Source of the DNA: Prochlorococcus marinus bv. HNLC2
GTDB lineage: Bacteria > Cyanobacteriota > Cyanobacteriia > PCC-6307 > Cyanobiaceae
Assembly: GCA_000218745.1 (NCBI GenBank)
Contig: GL947595.1
Location: 1,230,399 to 1,294,398, forward strand
Reading direction: 5' to 3'
DNA length: 64,000 bases
Positions within the stretch are counted from its first letter, which is position 1; each line of letters begins with the position of its first letter. The translations under genes were made by a program, and so were the position numbers. The notes beneath the pieces were generated by a model that made no database searches, had not been told where the DNA came from, and saw nothing but the letters and a program-made list of their open reading frames with translations. Shown here piece after piece: positions 33,025 to 42,424 of this stretch.

Positions 33025-34335
33025 ATGAAAATTAATTCAATACAAATTAATGATTGGATTGAACCTGAATATTTAGCACATTTTTTATCATCAAAATTCG
33101 GAGAGAATGGCCTTTCATGGTTAGATAGTGATGGAAGTGATAATGGTAGATATTCTTTTTTAGGAATACAACCAAAAAAAATAATATATTCTCGAAATAA
33201 AACAAATGAGGCTGACTTTGATAATCCCTTTGAAAAACTTAAAAAAATTGAAGGAGGTTTTTGGATAGGATGGCTAAGTTATGAAGCAGGTTATTGGTTA
33301 GAACCGAAAAATCCATGGCATCTATCTGAATTTGCAACATTATGGATTGCATCATACGATCCAATAATTAAATTCAATCTATTAAATAAAGAAATCACTA
33401 TAGAAGGTACTGAGATAAGTGAATTAAAAAAATATGAAAAACTTATAAAAGAAATAAATATCCCTTCTGTGAAAGAAAATATAAATAAGATCCTATACTT
33501 TGATTTTTCAAAGATAAATCTAAATAAAATTAGTAGTCAATTCAAGAAAAATATTATTAAAATCAAAAAGCTTATAGAAGAAGGAGATATTTTTCAAGCA
33601 AATTTAACAACAAAATGTGAATTAGAAGCATTAGATGACTATAAATATTTAGATATATATTCAAAAATAAGGGCTAAATTAAAAGCTCCATTTGGAGGAA
33701 TTATTATCAGTAATATTAAAGAAGCAGTTCTATCGACTTCACCTGAAAGATTTATACAAACAGATATTAATAGAAATGTTGAAACAAGACCAATAAAAGG
33801 AACCAGGCCAAGAAATAAAGATTGCGAGCTAGATTCATTAAATGCTATTGATTTAATAACAAATGAAAAAGATCGAGCTGAGAATATAATGATAGTTGAT
33901 TTACTCAGGAATGATCTTAGTAAAGTTTGTGAAAAAGGAAGTGTATCAGTATCAGAACTTCTTAAATTAGAAAGTTATCCTAAAGTACATCATCTTACAT
34001 CTGTAATAAGAGGAAAAATTAAAAAAGATAAGACTTGGTTGGATTTATTAAAAGCATGTTGGCCGGGTGGTTCAATCACAGGGGCTCCAAAAATCAGAGC
34101 TTGTAAAAGAATTTATGAACTTGAAAAATTTGATCGAGGGCCTTATTGTGGTTCTTTTATAAAAATTGATTGGTATGGTTGTTTAGATAGTAATATTCTT
34201 ATAAGGTCATATATTCTGAAGAATAAAAAAATAAAAATTCATGCAGGTTGCGGAATAGTGAATGATTCAATACCAACAGAAGAGGATGCAGAACTTAAAT
34301 GGAAAATATTACCATTAATTGAATCATTAAAATGA
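33025..34335 (+). CDS. pabB: Aminodeoxychorismate synthase component I
   Basis: A 436-residue chorismate-binding enzyme. The C-terminal half has EEGDIFQANLTTKCE, TRPIKGTRPR, the AENIMIVDLLRNDLSKVC motif and GGSITGAPKIRA, the chorismate/magnesium site. It makes 4-amino-4-deoxychorismate for folate synthesis. Anthranilate synthase component I (TrpE) is the main alternative. The next gene, a class IV aminotransferase with the look of PabC overlapping by four bases, favours PabB. Confidence 0.9.
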   Translation: MKINSIQINDWIEPEYLAHFLSSKFGENGLSWLDSDGSDNGRYSFLGIQPKKIIYSRNKTNEADFDNPFEKLKKIEGGFWIGWLSYEAGYWLEPKNPWHLSEFATLWIASYDPIIKFNLLNKEITIEGTEISELKKYEKLIKEINIPSVKENINKILYFDFSKINLNKISSQFKKNIIKIKKLIEEGDIFQANLTTKCELEALDDYKYLDIYSKIRAKLKAPFGGIIISNIKEAVLSTSPERFIQTDINRNVETRPIKGTRPRNKDCELDSLNAIDLITNEKDRAENIMIVDLLRNDLSKVCEKGSVSVSELLKLESYPKVHHLTSVIRGKIKKDKTWLDLLKACWPGGSITGAPKIRACKRIYELEKFDRGPYCGSFIKIDWYGCLDSNILIRSYILKNKKIKIHAGCGIVNDSIPTEEDAELKWKILPLIESLK

Positions 34336-35159
34336 TTAAAAATATTGGCTGGAAAAATGAAAAATGGCAAAAAATAGATGATATTAAAATATCAATAAAA
34401 GATCGAGGATTACGATTCGGTGATGCGATATTTGAAACTATTTTAATTAAAAACAAAAAACCAGTTTTCTTAGATGAACATATTCAAAGATTTAAAAATA
34501 ATTTAAAGATTTTGAAATTTGATACTATTATTGATGATCTTTTACTTCAAAAAATAATACTGGATGGTATTAATAAATTAAATATTAAAAAAGGAGAATA
34601 TGGCTCGATAAGGATTAATTATTCACGAGGAATAAATATAACTCGTTCAATCAAAGTTGACTCTATTGAATCAAGTTTCAATATAAATAATTTATGGATA
34701 GAATTTTATACCATTAACATAGACTTTGATCCAATAACAGTTCATATAAGCAAAGAGGAAAAAAGGAACGAACACAGTCTATTAAGTTCGTGTAAGACTT
34801 TCAATTATATCCAATCTATACAAGCTTTAATTGAGGCTAATAAAAAAAATTTCGATGACTCATTATTATTAAATACTAAGAATGAATTATGTTGCGGAAC
34901 TACTTTTAACCTAATTTTAAAAAGAAAAAATAAATGGTTGACTCCTCGAAAAGAGAGTGGTTGTATGCCAGGAATTATGATTAGGAAATTATTAGATTTA
35001 AAACTTATTGAAGAGGCACATTTATTCCCAGAATTCACTAAAGATGATACTTTAGTAGCTATCAATAGCTTATCTTGTCGTCAAATTATAAAAGTAAATG
35101 ATTTAGACCTAATATCCGAATTCAATCCTAAATTTTTTTGGGATATTTTATGTAATTAA
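34332..35159 (+). CDS. pabC: Class IV aminotransferase family protein, probable aminodeoxychorismate lyase
   Basis: A 275-residue PLP enzyme of the branched-chain aminotransferase/PabC fold. The N-terminal SIKDRGLRFGDAIFETI is typical, and the PLP lysine is K155 in SSCKTFNY. A CGTTFNLIL stretch matches the cofactor phosphate region. Aminodeoxychorismate lyase would give p-aminobenzoate, fitting the ATGA overlap with pabB. D-amino-acid or branched-chain transaminase activity cannot be excluded from sequence. Its stop shares a TTAA with the converging cobA. Confidence 0.82.
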   Translation: MIKNIGWKNEKWQKIDDIKISIKDRGLRFGDAIFETILIKNKKPVFLDEHIQRFKNNLKILKFDTIIDDLLLQKIILDGINKLNIKKGEYGSIRINYSRGINITRSIKVDSIESSFNINNLWIEFYTINIDFDPITVHISKEEKRNEHSLLSSCKTFNYIQSIQALIEANKKNFDDSLLLNTKNELCCGTTFNLILKRKNKWLTPRKESGCMPGIMIRKLLDLKLIEEAHLFPEFTKDDTLVAINSLSCRQIIKVNDLDLISEFNPKFFWDILCN

Positions 35160-35947
35160 ATTTTTTTAATTTTTGGCAAATTAACTGCAGATAATTTTGT
35201 TATTGTATTTTTTACTTGAAAATCAACTATTCTCCCAATTATTACTATTGCAGGCGGTTTTATATTATTTTCTTTAATAGCTTCAGGTAATTTAGATAAT
35301 TCTGTCATTAATGATTTCTGATTTTTCAATGTTGCCTCCTGTATTGCGGCACATTTAGTATCTCTTTTCATGCCTCCAATTATCAATTCTTCGACAATAT
35401 ATTCAATATTCCTTATACCCATATAAATTACGAGACTATTTGAAGATAACGCTAATTGTCTCCAATTAACACTTTTCTCTTGCTTTTCAGACGTTTCATG
35501 ACCTGTAACAAAAGTTACTGAACTTGCGCCATGTCTGTGAGTCAAAGGAATACCTACATACGATGATGCAGCTATTCCTGATGTTATTCCAGGTACAATT
35601 TCAACTGAGATACCATTTTCTTCTAAGAATGAAACTTCTTCCCCTCCTCTTGAGAAAACAAAAGGATCTCCCCCTTTAAGCCTCACAACATCCTTTCCTT
35701 CTTTTGCAAGTTTTAATATTAAAGAATTAATCTCTGATTGAAGAAATGAATTACATCCTGCTCTTTTGCCAACATAAAAAACTTCACACTTGGAATTTGC
35801 TTCTTTCAAGATCTCAGATGGAATTAATGCATCATGAACTAAAACATTGCAAGACCTTATTAACCTTAATGCTTTTAAGGTTAATAACTCAGGATCACCA
35901 GGACCTGCTCCAACTAAATAAACGATTCCAGACACAATATTCTCCAT
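35156..35947 (-). CDS. cobA: Uroporphyrinogen-III C-methyltransferase
   Basis: A 263-residue SAM-dependent methyltransferase that makes precorrin-2 for siroheme and cobalamin. Motifs are YLVGAGPGDPELLTLKA near the N-terminus, RLKGGDPFVFSRGGEE and GITSGIAASSYVGIPLTHR. I start it at MENIVSGIVYLVG. The frame stays open farther upstream to 36121, but that extension overlaps the divergent MFS gene and does not look like this family. It converges on pabC. Confidence 0.94.
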   Translation of the reverse strand: MENIVSGIVYLVGAGPGDPELLTLKALRLIRSCNVLVHDALIPSEILKEANSKCEVFYVGKRAGCNSFLQSEINSLILKLAKEGKDVVRLKGGDPFVFSRGGEEVSFLEENGISVEIVPGITSGIAASSYVGIPLTHRHGASSVTFVTGHETSEKQEKSVNWRQLALSSNSLVIYMGIRNIEYIVEELIIGGMKRDTKCAAIQEATLKNQKSLMTELSKLPEAIKENNIKPPAIVIIGRIVDFQVKNTITKLSAVNLPKIKKI

Positions 35948-35993
35948 TAAAGAGTATGGTAATAGATGTACCTCTGAAGTTGTTATATTTATC

Positions 35994-37268
35994 TTGAAAA
36001 AAAATTCTGCGAAACAAGGACAAAAACGAATTCTTTTAGCCTCTTTCTTTACTCTTCTTAATGACAGAATGAGTGAAAGTATACTTTTAGGTTTACTCCC
36101 TGGATTTGTAAGACAATACATTGATAGCGCAAGAGTATTTGCTTATATCTCATGTACTTACTCCTTAGCTCAATTCATAGCATCACCATCAATAGGCTTA
36201 TTTAGTGATAAATATGGAAGACGGCCTGTAATGTTAACTTGCATTTTAGGATCAATTGTTGGAATTTCTTTATTAGCTTTTACTGTACTTTTTGACTGGT
36301 CAAATACTTATTTCATACTTGGAGCATCTACACTATTTCCAATTTATTTACTTTTTGCTGCAAGATTAATTGATGGAATAAGTGGAGGTACTGTCGCCAC
36401 AGCTACCACTGTCTTAGCAGATATCTCTACTCCTGAGAACAGAGCAAAAACCTTCGGCTTAATTGGAGTAGCTTTTGGTTTAAGTTTTCTCTTGGGCCCT
36501 TCAGCCGTTCTAATATTTACAAAAAACTCAGAGAATGGATTCTTAATACCTGTTTTATTAGCTACTTTGATACCTTTCATAAATTTTCTATTAGTATTAT
36601 TTTATTTACCCGAAACAAAACCTCAAAGTAATAAATCAAAATTAATTAAAAAAACTGAATCGAATCCTTTTAAAGGATTATTTAAAGTTTTTAAAGACAA
36701 TAAAATCAAAAGGTTATCACTTGCTTTTTTCATATACTTTATTGCATTTACTGGTTTAACAACAATATTAGTTTATTTTTTACAGGAATCTCAAGGTTGG
36801 ACAATCAAGGCTTCTAATGGGCCTTTAGTTCTTGTTGGAATAGTTGCGATAATTGTTCAAGGAGGATTAATTGGCCCATTAGTTAAAAATTACGGGGAAT
36901 TAAAATTAACTCTTTCCGGAACAGCTTTTATACTATTTGCATGTTTTATTCTGATTACATTTCCAGAATATAATTCAGGAGCATATATATATTTAGCTGT
37001 AACTTTTCTGGCGATAGGTGCAGGCTTAATAACACCAACAATAAGAGCCTTAATTTCAAAAAAAATTGACAAGAACAGTCAGGGATCTATACTTAGCAGC
37101 CTTCAAGGATTACAAAGTCTTGGAAGCGTATTAGGTTATATCCTAGCTGGTAATGTATATGACTATTTTGGACCAAGAAGCCCATTCATAGCCGGAGGCC
37201 TTATTTTATCATTGATGATATGGCTTATTACTGGTAGCAAACTAGACAAAAAAGTTAAGGTAGTATAA
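35994..37268 (+). CDS. MFS transporter, drug-efflux type
   Basis: A 424-residue protein with about twelve hydrophobic segments. The major facilitator motif A is visible as GLFSDKYGRRPVM between helices 2 and 3, and FLLGPSAV and DYFGPRSPF stretches resemble TetA/multidrug efflux proteins. The substrate is unknown. The start appears to be TTG at 35994: the two nearby ATGs upstream (35955 and 35965) run into stops. It is divergent from cobA with 46 bases between them and 18 bases before ppk1. Confidence 0.9.
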   Translation: MKKNSAKQGQKRILLASFFTLLNDRMSESILLGLLPGFVRQYIDSARVFAYISCTYSLAQFIASPSIGLFSDKYGRRPVMLTCILGSIVGISLLAFTVLFDWSNTYFILGASTLFPIYLLFAARLIDGISGGTVATATTVLADISTPENRAKTFGLIGVAFGLSFLLGPSAVLIFTKNSENGFLIPVLLATLIPFINFLLVLFYLPETKPQSNKSKLIKKTESNPFKGLFKVFKDNKIKRLSLAFFIYFIAFTGLTTILVYFLQESQGWTIKASNGPLVLVGIVAIIVQGGLIGPLVKNYGELKLTLSGTAFILFACFILITFPEYNSGAYIYLAVTFLAIGAGLITPTIRALISKKIDKNSQGSILSSLQGLQSLGSVLGYILAGNVYDYFGPRSPFIAGGLILSLMIWLITGSKLDKKVKVV

Positions 37269-37286
37269 AGGTGTTTATAGATAAAA

Positions 37287-39395
37287 ATGAACATTGAGAA
37301 TTTTAATCAAAATAAATTTATAAATAGAGAATTAAGTTGGATTAAATTCAACGAAAGAGTTCTTTTGACTGGAATGGAAAAGGATTATAAGGTTTTAGAT
37401 AAGATTAAATTCTGCTCAATTTTTAGTAATAATCTTGATGAATTTTTCATGGTTAGAGTTGCGTCTTTAAAAGCCCAAGTAGATGCAGATATTCAAAAAA
37501 AAAGTATAGATGGATTAACTCCTCAGGAGCAATTAAATCAAATAAATCAAAATGTTAAAAATCTAACTTTAATACAAGAAAATTTTGTAAATAAAGAATT
37601 AAAAGAGGAGCTTGAGAAATCTGGTATTTACCTGAAGAAATACAAAGGACTTAATAAAAATGAACAAAGTTGGGCTAACAATTATTTTTTATCATCTATC
37701 TTTCCTCTTCTCACACCTTTAGTAGTTGATCCAGCTCATCCATTCCCTTTCATAAGTAACCTGAGTTTGAATTTAGCTGCATTAATAACTGACTCAGAAA
37801 TATCAAAAAATCAATTTGTAAGAGTTAAAATTCCAACAAAAAATATCGGTCGTTTTGTTCAGATCCCAAATGAAATAGTTCAAGCGCAACGCAAAGAGGA
37901 TCACTATTTTATAACTGTCGAAGATCTAATTGGAAATAACCTTGATAAATTATTCAATGGAATGAAATGCCTTAGTTTTTCTTTTTTCAGAGTTACAAGA
38001 GATGCTGATTTAGAACTCAAAGAACTTGAAGCTGATGATCTATTGATTGCAGTAGAAAAAAGTCTACAAAAAAGAAGAATTAGTGGAGATGTAGTTAGAT
38101 TAGAAGTAGAAGAAAATATACCTCAAAATATCCTCAATCTCCTTATTGAAGGAATATCTATTTCAGAAGAATATGTTTATTTTTCAAAGAGTTTATTAGG
38201 GCTAGATGATCTTAACCTACTTACAAAAATCAAAAGAAAAGATCTTAAAGAAAATCTTTTTATAGGTAAAACAAATACACAATTGAGAGAGATAAATTCA
38301 ACATCAAGCTCTGAAGCTAAATCTCTTTTTAAATTATTAAGAAAAAAAGATATCCTTCTTCATCATCCATATGACTTGTTTACTAGTTCGATTGAAGAAT
38401 TTATAAACAGAGCAGCTGATGATCCATCTGTGATGGCTATAAAAATCACACTATACAGGGTATCTAAAGACTCTCCAATCATTGAAGCATTAATTAGAGC
38501 AGCTGAAAATGGTAAAGAGGTGATGACTCTTGTTGAATTGAAGGCTCGATTTGATGAAGATAATAATATTCAATGGGCCAAACAACTTGAGCAAGCGGGT
38601 ATACATGTTGTTTATGGCATAATTGGTTTTAAAACACATACAAAAATATCCTTAATAGTTCGGAAAGAGAAAGGCAGATTAAGAAATTATTTCCATATTG
38701 GGACTGGAAACTATAACTCAATAACTTCATGCTTTTATACTGATATAGGATTACTATCTACAGACACAGAAATAGCATCAGACCTTATTGAATTATTTAA
38801 TTATCTATCAGGTTTTTCAAAGCAAAAAAACTACAAAAAACTTCTTGTCTCACCATTTTCAATGAGAAACAAATTTATATTTTTAATAAAAAGAGAAATA
38901 TCAAATGCAAAAAATGGAAAAAAGGGAGAAATTATTGCAAAAATGAATTCATTAGTAGACCCAGAAATAATCAACTTACTTTATGAAGCTTCGAAAGTTG
39001 GCGTAAAAATTAGATTAATAATAAGAGGTATTTGTTGCTTATATCCACAAAAAAATCAACTTAGTGAAAACATTTACGTAACTAGTATAATTGGTCATTT
39101 TCTTGAACATTCAAGAATCTTTTGGTTCTATAACGATAATAAACCTGAAGCTTACATAGGAAGTGCTGATTGGATGAGAAGAAATCTAGATAGAAGGATC
39201 GAAGCAATTACTCCTATAGAGGACATTAAATTAAAAAAACAATTGCATAATTTATTGAATATATACTTAAATGACTCATATTTCGCTTGGGAAATGGATG
39301 CCAAAGGAAACTATTTCAAAAAAGAAACTACTTTAAATTTAAATAAATCACAATTTGAATTAATTGAAGATTGGCATAAATTAAATAATGTATAA
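37287..39395 (+). CDS. ppk1: Polyphosphate kinase 1
   Basis: A 702-residue enzyme that polymerises the ATP gamma-phosphate into polyphosphate. The N-terminal domain begins FINRELSWIKFNERVL and continues FCSIFSNNLDEFFMVRVA. The catalytic domains carry HTKISLIVR with a likely phospho-accepting His, YFHIGTGNYN, and EHSRIFWF near the C-terminus. Length and domain order match PPK1. It follows the MFS gene closely, and 176-191 bases separate it from the sigma factor. Confidence 0.97.
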   Translation: MNIENFNQNKFINRELSWIKFNERVLLTGMEKDYKVLDKIKFCSIFSNNLDEFFMVRVASLKAQVDADIQKKSIDGLTPQEQLNQINQNVKNLTLIQENFVNKELKEELEKSGIYLKKYKGLNKNEQSWANNYFLSSIFPLLTPLVVDPAHPFPFISNLSLNLAALITDSEISKNQFVRVKIPTKNIGRFVQIPNEIVQAQRKEDHYFITVEDLIGNNLDKLFNGMKCLSFSFFRVTRDADLELKELEADDLLIAVEKSLQKRRISGDVVRLEVEENIPQNILNLLIEGISISEEYVYFSKSLLGLDDLNLLTKIKRKDLKENLFIGKTNTQLREINSTSSSEAKSLFKLLRKKDILLHHPYDLFTSSIEEFINRAADDPSVMAIKITLYRVSKDSPIIEALIRAAENGKEVMTLVELKARFDEDNNIQWAKQLEQAGIHVVYGIIGFKTHTKISLIVRKEKGRLRNYFHIGTGNYNSITSCFYTDIGLLSTDTEIASDLIELFNYLSGFSKQKNYKKLLVSPFSMRNKFIFLIKREISNAKNGKKGEIIAKMNSLVDPEIINLLYEASKVGVKIRLIIRGICCLYPQKNQLSENIYVTSIIGHFLEHSRIFWFYNDNKPEAYIGSADWMRRNLDRRIEAITPIEDIKLKKQLHNLLNIYLNDSYFAWEMDAKGNYFKKETTLNLNKSQFELIEDWHKLNNV

Positions 39396-39491
39396 CAATT
39401 TTTTAAAAATCTCTTAACATTTTTAATAATTCAATAAAATCTCTAAAAAACAAGTTATAGCAATGATTATAGTCAAAACCAGTGAGTTAAA

Positions 39492-39523
39492 TTTGCTTTC
39501 AGTCTTTAAAGTTTCAAAGCAAA
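39492..39523 (+). repeat. Inverted repeat in the leader region of the sigma factor gene
   Basis: TTTGCTTT and AAAGCAAA form an 8-base perfect inverted repeat around 16 bases, about 64 bases before the probable sigma start codon. The 176-base gap between ppk1 and the sigma gene otherwise shows only A+T-rich sequence. It may be a 5' leader hairpin, an operator, or a poor terminator for ppk1. Confidence 0.35.
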
Positions 39524-39573
39524 AGTAGTCTTACTCGCGATTTCAGTGCTAGTTTTCTAAAAAATCCACTTAT

Positions 39574-39578
39574 GGAGG
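39574..39578 (+). promoter_or_regulatory. Shine-Dalgarno site that sets the sigma factor start
   Basis: GGAGG lies eight bases before the ATG at 39587, the ideal spacing. The ATG at 39572 overlaps this site itself and is a less likely start. Confidence 0.6.
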
Positions 39579-39586
39579 CCAGGGTG

Positions 39587-40615
39587 ATGGGGATCCCTCT
39601 GGAATCTGGAAAGAGTTCTACAAAAAAAAATATTGTAGAACCTAGATTACCAAATACTACGAGAATTTCTCGTACAAACAAATCAGAAAAATCAAATTTT
39701 TCTAGCAAAACTAATCAAAGAAAATCTGTAAGACAAAGTACAGATTCAATTGGTTATTACTTAAGCTCAATAGGAAGAGTTCCTCTTCTTACACCTGCTG
39801 AAGAAATTGAATTGGCTCATCATGTACAAAACATGAAAAAGCTTCTTGAAATTCCAGAAATTAAAAGGACTTCCAGAAACCGCCAACAAATTAGGATGGG
39901 AAAACGAGCAAGAGATCGAATGATGGCAGCAAACCTTCGCCTTGTTGTCTCTGTTGCTAAAAAATACCAAAACCAAGGCTTAGAATTACTTGACTTGGTT
40001 CAAGAAGGTGCTATTGGCCTTGAAAGGGCTGTTGACAAGTTTGACCCTGCAATGGGATATAAGTTCTCAACTTATGCTTACTGGTGGATTAGACAAGGCA
40101 TGACAAGGGCTATAGATAATAGTGCTAGAACGATCCGCTTACCAATTCACATAAGTGAAAAACTTTCAAAAATGAGAAGAGTGTCGAGAGAACTTTCTCA
40201 TCAATTAGGTAGGCAACCAAATAGAAAAGAACTTGCTGAATCTATGGGAATTGAACAAAAAGATTTAGAAGATTTAGTCTCTCAAAGCGCGCCTTGTGCA
40301 TCGCTTGATGCTCATGCTAGAGGAGAAGAGGATAGAAGTACACTGGGTGAACTTATCCCTGACCCTAATTGCGAAGAACCAATGGAAGGGATGGATAGAA
40401 CAATTCAAAAAGAACATCTTGGAGGCTGGCTCGCACAACTAAATGAAAGAGAACAAAAAATAATGAGATTAAGGTTTGGCTTGGACGGAGAAGAACCATT
40501 AACACTTGCAGAGATTGGAAGGCAAATTAATGTTTCAAGAGAAAGAGTAAGGCAATTAGAAGCAAAAGCAATATTAAAACTAAGAGTTATGACCAATCAT
40601 CAAAAAGTTGCTTAG
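39587..40615 (+). CDS. Group 2 RNA polymerase sigma-70 factor
   Basis: A 342-residue sigma factor. Region 1.2 is DSIGYYLSSIGRVPLLTPAEE. Region 2 contains RLVVSVAKKYQNQGLELLDLVQEGAIGL and the FSTYAYWWIRQGMTRAI -10 recognition helix. Region 3 is HISEKLSKM. Region 4 has LAEIGRQINVSRERVRQLEAKA, the -35 helix-turn-helix. It lacks the long acidic N-terminus of a principal sigma, so it is a group 2 (SigB/C/D-like) factor; its exact class is not settled by eye. I chose the ATG with the GGAGG site rather than the ATG five codons upstream. Confidence 0.94.
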   Translation: MGIPLESGKSSTKKNIVEPRLPNTTRISRTNKSEKSNFSSKTNQRKSVRQSTDSIGYYLSSIGRVPLLTPAEEIELAHHVQNMKKLLEIPEIKRTSRNRQQIRMGKRARDRMMAANLRLVVSVAKKYQNQGLELLDLVQEGAIGLERAVDKFDPAMGYKFSTYAYWWIRQGMTRAIDNSARTIRLPIHISEKLSKMRRVSRELSHQLGRQPNRKELAESMGIEQKDLEDLVSQSAPCASLDAHARGEEDRSTLGELIPDPNCEEPMEGMDRTIQKEHLGGWLAQLNEREQKIMRLRFGLDGEEPLTLAEIGRQINVSRERVRQLEAKAILKLRVMTNHQKVA

Positions 40616-40618
40616 AAA

Positions 40619-41257
40619 TTGATATCAATTATTTTTATAATTTTTTATTTATCACTCTTATTTTTAATAACATTCATATATAAATTATTTAGACCAAATA
40701 ATAAAGAGCTTCTGAGAAAAATTATTCACATAGGTGTTGGACCCTTAATACCACTTGCGAAATTTTTAGAAATCAATCAAAATCTTGCTCAATATATTGC
40801 AGCATTAGTATCTGTTCTAGTTTTAATAAATTATATTTATAGACTATTTCCAATTATTGAAGATATAGATAGAAAAAGCTTTGGGACATTATTTTATTGT
40901 TTAAGTTTATTTATTTTAATAAGTTTTTTTTGGGACAAAGACCCCTCCTCCCTTTATGCAGGCGTTTTTATAATGACATTTGGAGACGGTCTGGCTGGAT
41001 TACTAGGTAAAAATTTTAAGTCAAGAAAGTGGATTATATTTAACCAAAAAAAATCATTAATTGGCACAGCAACAATGTTTCTAGTGAGTTTGATAATTAC
41101 AGGATCTTTAGCATATTTTGGAAGCCATGAAATTTCTTTCTTCCTCCCTTTAATTGCATTATTAGCGACTACAATCGAGCAATTTAGTATTGCAGGTATT
41201 GATAACTTTTTTGTCCCAATTGTATCTGCTATTGCATTTAATTTATTAGTAACTTAG
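40619..41257 (+). CDS. Phytol/polyprenol kinase-like membrane protein
   Basis: A 212-residue protein with about six hydrophobic segments. It carries LLRKIIHIGVGPLIPLA, the GDGLAGLLGKNF motif and a KKSLIGTATM stretch typical of the CTP-dependent VTE5/dolichol kinase/phosphatidate cytidylyltransferase group. In cyanobacteria the likely role is phosphorylating phytol released from chlorophyll for tocopherol or chlorophyll recycling; that is inferred from the family. The start looks like TTG at 40619, three bases after the sigma stop. Confidence 0.82.
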   Translation: MISIIFIIFYLSLLFLITFIYKLFRPNNKELLRKIIHIGVGPLIPLAKFLEINQNLAQYIAALVSVLVLINYIYRLFPIIEDIDRKSFGTLFYCLSLFILISFFWDKDPSSLYAGVFIMTFGDGLAGLLGKNFKSRKWIIFNQKKSLIGTATMFLVSLIITGSLAYFGSHEISFFLPLIALLATTIEQFSIAGIDNFFVPIVSAIAFNLLVT

Positions 41258-41260
41258 TAA

Positions 41261-42329
41261 TTAAGGAATTGACTCATACAAATTTGATAAAAGATTTTCG
41301 GTAGTTTCTATATCAATACATGCATCAGTAATACTTTTTCCATATTCAAGCTCATTTTTTGCTCCAAGTTTTTGATTACCCTCTTTTAAATGACTTTCTA
41401 ACATTACTCCTAAGATATTATTTTCTCCATCTTTTAGTTGCTTAGAAATATTATCTAATACTGATGCTTGCTTCCTAAAATCCTTATTTGAATTACCATG
41501 ACTACAATCAATCATGACTTTTTGTGGCAAATTACATTTAGATAAATCTGTAGAAATATTTTTAATATGAGAGTTATCAAAATTGGGGCCTTTTGTTCCA
41601 CCTCTAAGAACTATATGTGTATCAGGATTACCAGTAGTATTAACAATCGAAGCAAATCCATCACTATTTACACCCAAGAAATGATGTGATCTTGCTGCAG
41701 ATTGCATTGCATTTATAGCAGTTGAAAAAGAACCATCTGTACCATTCTTAAAGCCTATGGGCATTGATAATCCAGATGCCATTTCTCTATGAGTTTGACT
41801 CTCAGTAGTCCTAGCACCAATAGCTGTCCAACTAATTAAATCCGCAATATATTGAGGTACAATTGGATCCAATAATTCTGTTGCAGAAGGTATTCCTTCA
41901 GAAGCCAAATATCTAAGCAAGCCTCTAGCTCTTCTCAAGCCAGTATTAATATCATATGAACCATCTAAGTGTGGATCATTTATAAGACCTTTCCAACCAA
42001 TAGTAGTTCTCGGCTTTTCAAAATAAACTCTCATTACAATTTCTAATTTATCGCCGAATTTACTTCTGAATTCTTGTATGTATTTTGAATACTCTTTTGC
42101 AGCATCGATATCATGTATAGAACATGGTCCTACGATTACTAAAAACTTTGATAGAGTTTTTATGCAAAATATTTTTAATTAGCTCTCTTGAGCTAGAGAC
42201 GGTACTAGCAGAGGTATAATCAAGTGATAAATCCTGATGAAGTTGTCTTGGAGGTATTAATGGACGAGTTTCAACTACATGTAAATCAGATGTTTTCTCT
42301 AAAAATTGATTATTTGATGAAATTGTCAT
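41261..42329 (-). pseudogene. DAHP synthase (class I, AroG-type), frame broken once as sequenced
   Basis: 3-deoxy-7-phosphoheptulonate synthase starts aromatic amino acid synthesis from phosphoenolpyruvate and erythrose 4-phosphate. The 5' piece starts at 42329 and goes wrong after IKVF, stopping at 42111. The next frame reads VIVGPCSIHDIDAAKEYSKY, EIVMRVYFEKPRTTIGWKG and down to KVMIDCSHGNS and DACIDIETTE. The break lies in the A5 run at 42141-42145 (T5 on the coding strand), and removing one base restores 355 residues, a normal length. The gene is most likely intact in the organism. It diverges from acnB by 95 bases. Confidence 0.93.
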
Positions 42330-42424
42330 TGAATGAGAAATAACGTTGAATATGTAAAGAGCTTTATGAATACTATTCTTTTCATAATTAAAAATAACAA
42401 CAAATTAGGAATTAAACCCTAGAA

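Noticed and set aside
35948-36121. Upstream extension of cobA
   Set aside because: The added 58 residues overlap the divergent MFS gene and do not resemble the family; MENIVSGIVYLVG is the natural N-terminus.
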